Assembly (NCBI GenBank): GCA_030609865.1
Contig: JAUWSZ010000105.1
Location: 1-7,294, forward strand
Origin: a bacterium
GTDB lineage: Bacteria > Desulfobacterota > DSWW01
DNA: 7,294 nucleotides
Reading direction: 5' to 3'
A model generated the notes under the pieces. It was not told the DNA's origin. It ran no database searches and was given only the letters and a program-made list of their open reading frames with translations. Made by a program: the position numbers and the translations under genes. Every line of letters begins with the position of its first letter. Positions within the stretch are counted from its first letter, which is position 1. Shown piece after piece: positions 5,709 through 7,294 of the stretch.

Positions 5709-7294
5709 ATGTCAGCGAGCAAGAACCTTCCTGCTCAGGCATACGAGGGCATCGTTTCCGAAACCTACAACGGCGTGGAAATGCGAAACTACGAAGATCG
5801 GCCGGACAACTTGGTGGAGATGCTGGAGGGCTCTGTCGCGCGGTTCGGCGATCGCGAGGCGGTGGTCGACGGCCCTATCCGGCTGACCTACAGGGAGTAC
5901 GACCGACTGTGCAACAACCTGGCCGCATCCTTGAAGAAGCTCGGAGTGAACAAGGGCGACCGAGTGGCGATCCTGATGCCCAACTCGTGGGAATACGCTG
6001 TTTCCTTCTTCGGTATAACCCGCCTCGGGGGAATCGCGGTCCTGCTGAACTGGCGCTGCGCGGGCCCGGAGCTGGAGTACATGATCAACGACTCCGGAGC
6101 GGCCTGCCTGTTGATGCACTCCGAGTACTGGGCAACCATCGAGGGCGTCAAGGAGAATCTGGAGAGCGTGAAGACAATCTATGTCCAGGGGGCCCAACCC
6201 CCGGACGGGACCCTCGCGTTCAATGATCTCATCGAGAAAGATGCCTCGGAAAAGGTGGCCAGCGACCCGCCCGTCACCCAGGAGGACCCGGCGACCATCC
6301 TCTACACCTCCGGCACCACGGGCTTGCCAAAGGGGGCCCTGGTGCTTCATCGCAACTGCATGGCTAACGCCCTGAACGCGAAGAACCTCGCCGAGGGGGA
6401 CGAGCACGACAGGACCCTGATCATCGCCCCCATGTTTCACGCCACCGGCATCCATTCCCAGTTGACCGCCTTCCTGAACATAGGGGGGTGCTCGGTGATC
6501 CACCAGACCTTCGACCCGATCGACACGTTGAGGACGATCCAGGACGAAAAGATCAGCTTCGGCGCCGGCGTGGCCGCCATGTTCTGGGTCATCCTGAACA
6601 TGGCCCCCTGGAAGGACTATGACCTGAGCTCGCTCCGCCACTTCGTCTTCGGCGGCTCCCCGGTGCCGGTCGAGCTGTTCAACCAGATGATCGAGAACTT
6701 CCCGCACGTGCGGTTCGGGAACGTCTTCGGCCTGACCGAGGCGACGTCGATCGTCACCTTCAACACCCTTGACAACATCCTCCGGGTACCGGATTCGGTA
6801 GGCCCGGCCGTGCCGATCGTCGACGTCAAGATCGTCGACCCGACCACGAACGAGGAGGTCCCTGCCGGAAAGGTCGGCGAGATCCTCGTGAAAGGCCCCA
6901 CCGTTGTGAAAGGGTACTGGAACAAGCCCGAGGCAAACGCCCAGACCTTTGTGGACGGTTGGCTCCACACGGGTGACCTGGGGACCATGGATGAGGATCG
7001 GTATGTATACGTTGTGGACCGCATCAAGGACATGATCGTCTCAGGGGGGGAGAACATCTACTGCATCGAGGTGGAGAACGCGATCATGCAGCATCCTGCC
7101 GTAATGGAGGTGGGCGTCGTAGGCGTCCCCGACCCGATCATGCAGGAAGCGGTTAAGGCGGTCGTGTTCCTGAAGCCAGGGGCAACCGCAACCGAGGAAG
7201 AGATCATCGATCACTGCAAGAAGCTGATCGCGAGCTACAAGAAGCCGAAACACGTGGTCATCACCGATGCCATGCTCCCGAAGAACCCGGGAGG
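5709..7294 (+). CDS. Acyl-CoA ligase (AMP-forming, class I adenylate-forming family), 3' end cut off by the window
   Basis: This enzyme activates a carboxylic acid with ATP to an acyl-adenylate and then forms the CoA thioester. The reading frame is open from ATG 5709 to the window edge (528 full codons plus two bases), so it has no stop here. Core motifs in order: P-loop YTSGTTGLPKG (199-209), PMFHATG (241-247), FGLTEAT (340-346), WLHTGDLG (418-425), hinge and A8 region DRIKD (437-441) and SGGEN (445-449), then LPKNPGG at the very end. In the family that last motif continues with the A10 catalytic lysine, which would be the next codon outside the window; roughly 10-20 residues are missing. 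There is no signal peptide, so it is cytoplasmic. AGGGAG (5696-5701) sits 7 bases before the start; M25 is a less likely start. The substrate (medium/long-chain fatty or aromatic acid) cannot be fixed from motifs. It lies in its own unit after a terminator-like palindrome. Confidence 0.93.
   Translation, partial: MSASKNLPAQAYEGIVSETYNGVEMRNYEDRPDNLVEMLEGSVARFGDREAVVDGPIRLTYREYDRLCNNLAASLKKLGVNKGDRVAILMPNSWEYAVSFFGITRLGGIAVLLNWRCAGPELEYMINDSGAACLLMHSEYWATIEGVKENLESVKTIYVQGAQPPDGTLAFNDLIEKDASEKVASDPPVTQEDPATILYTSGTTGLPKGALVLHRNCMANALNAKNLAEGDEHDRTLIIAPMFHATGIHSQLTAFLNIGGCSVIHQTFDPIDTLRTIQDEKISFGAGVAAMFWVILNMAPWKDYDLSSLRHFVFGGSPVPVELFNQMIENFPHVRFGNVFGLTEATSIVTFNTLDNILRVPDSVGPAVPIVDVKIVDPTTNEEVPAGKVGEILVKGPTVVKGYWNKPEANAQTFVDGWLHTGDLGTMDEDRYVYVVDRIKDMIVSGGENIYCIEVENAIMQHPAVMEVGVVGVPDPIMQEAVKAVVFLKPGATATEEEIIDHCKKLIASYKKPKHVVITDAMLPKNPG

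Noticed and set aside
5516..6226. + strand open frame running through the palindrome into the ligase in another frame
   Set aside because: It reads through the palindrome arms, overlaps the ligase out of frame and has low-complexity arginine/glycine-rich translation.
5712..6968. 418-codon open frame on the - strand opposite the acyl-CoA ligase
   Set aside because: All the class I adenylate-forming motifs are on the + strand; the - strand translation has none.

Overview
The window reads as part of a moderately GC-rich chromosome of a strictly anaerobic bacterium. The best guess is a Desulfobacterota/deltaproteobacterial-type sulfate reducer or syntroph. That guess rests on a giant fused 2-hydroxyacyl-CoA dehydratase/benzoyl-CoA reductase-type activase, an oxygen-sensitive family of anaerobes, and on an acyl-CoA ligase nearby. 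It also rests on a diderm-style outer-membrane lipoprotein signal. No rRNA or other marker gene is present, so the taxonomy is inference. All four supported genes are on the + strand.

Layout. 1-247 is a non-coding leader with a small hairpin (38-62), a 7-bp tandem repeat that makes a G-quadruplex motif on the - strand (116-147), and a candidate promoter. 248-4396 is one gene of 1382 codons. It has two tandem BcrA/BadF/HgdC-type ASKHA ATPase modules, a four-cysteine segment, a DUF2229-like domain and a cysteine-rich C-terminal region. 4397-4503 is a short gap. A near-consensus sigma70-type promoter there starts on the stop codon of the big gene and faces 4504-5022 (lipoprotein) and 5003-5485 (secreted Tyr/Gly-rich protein), which overlap by 20 bp. 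5486-5708 holds a 72-bp near-perfect palindrome that looks like a bidirectional terminator. 5709-7294 is an acyl-CoA ligase (AMP-forming) that runs off the window just before its expected catalytic lysine.

How the genes may work together. The giant protein has the parts for ATP-driven delivery of low-potential electrons to an iron-sulfur site that could lie in the same chain. The ligase makes acyl-CoA thioesters, the kind of substrate such systems act on. However, the two are separated by an envelope gene pair with its own probable promoter and by a terminator, so a shared pathway is only a hypothesis. No separate HgdA/HgdB- or BcrB/BcrC-type subunits, CoA-transferase or ferredoxin gene is visible. 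The envelope pair appears functionally unrelated.

No wholly new system is evident. The most interesting items are the mosaic of intact and altered motifs in the two ATPase halves of the giant activase, its extra cysteine cluster, and the palindrome.
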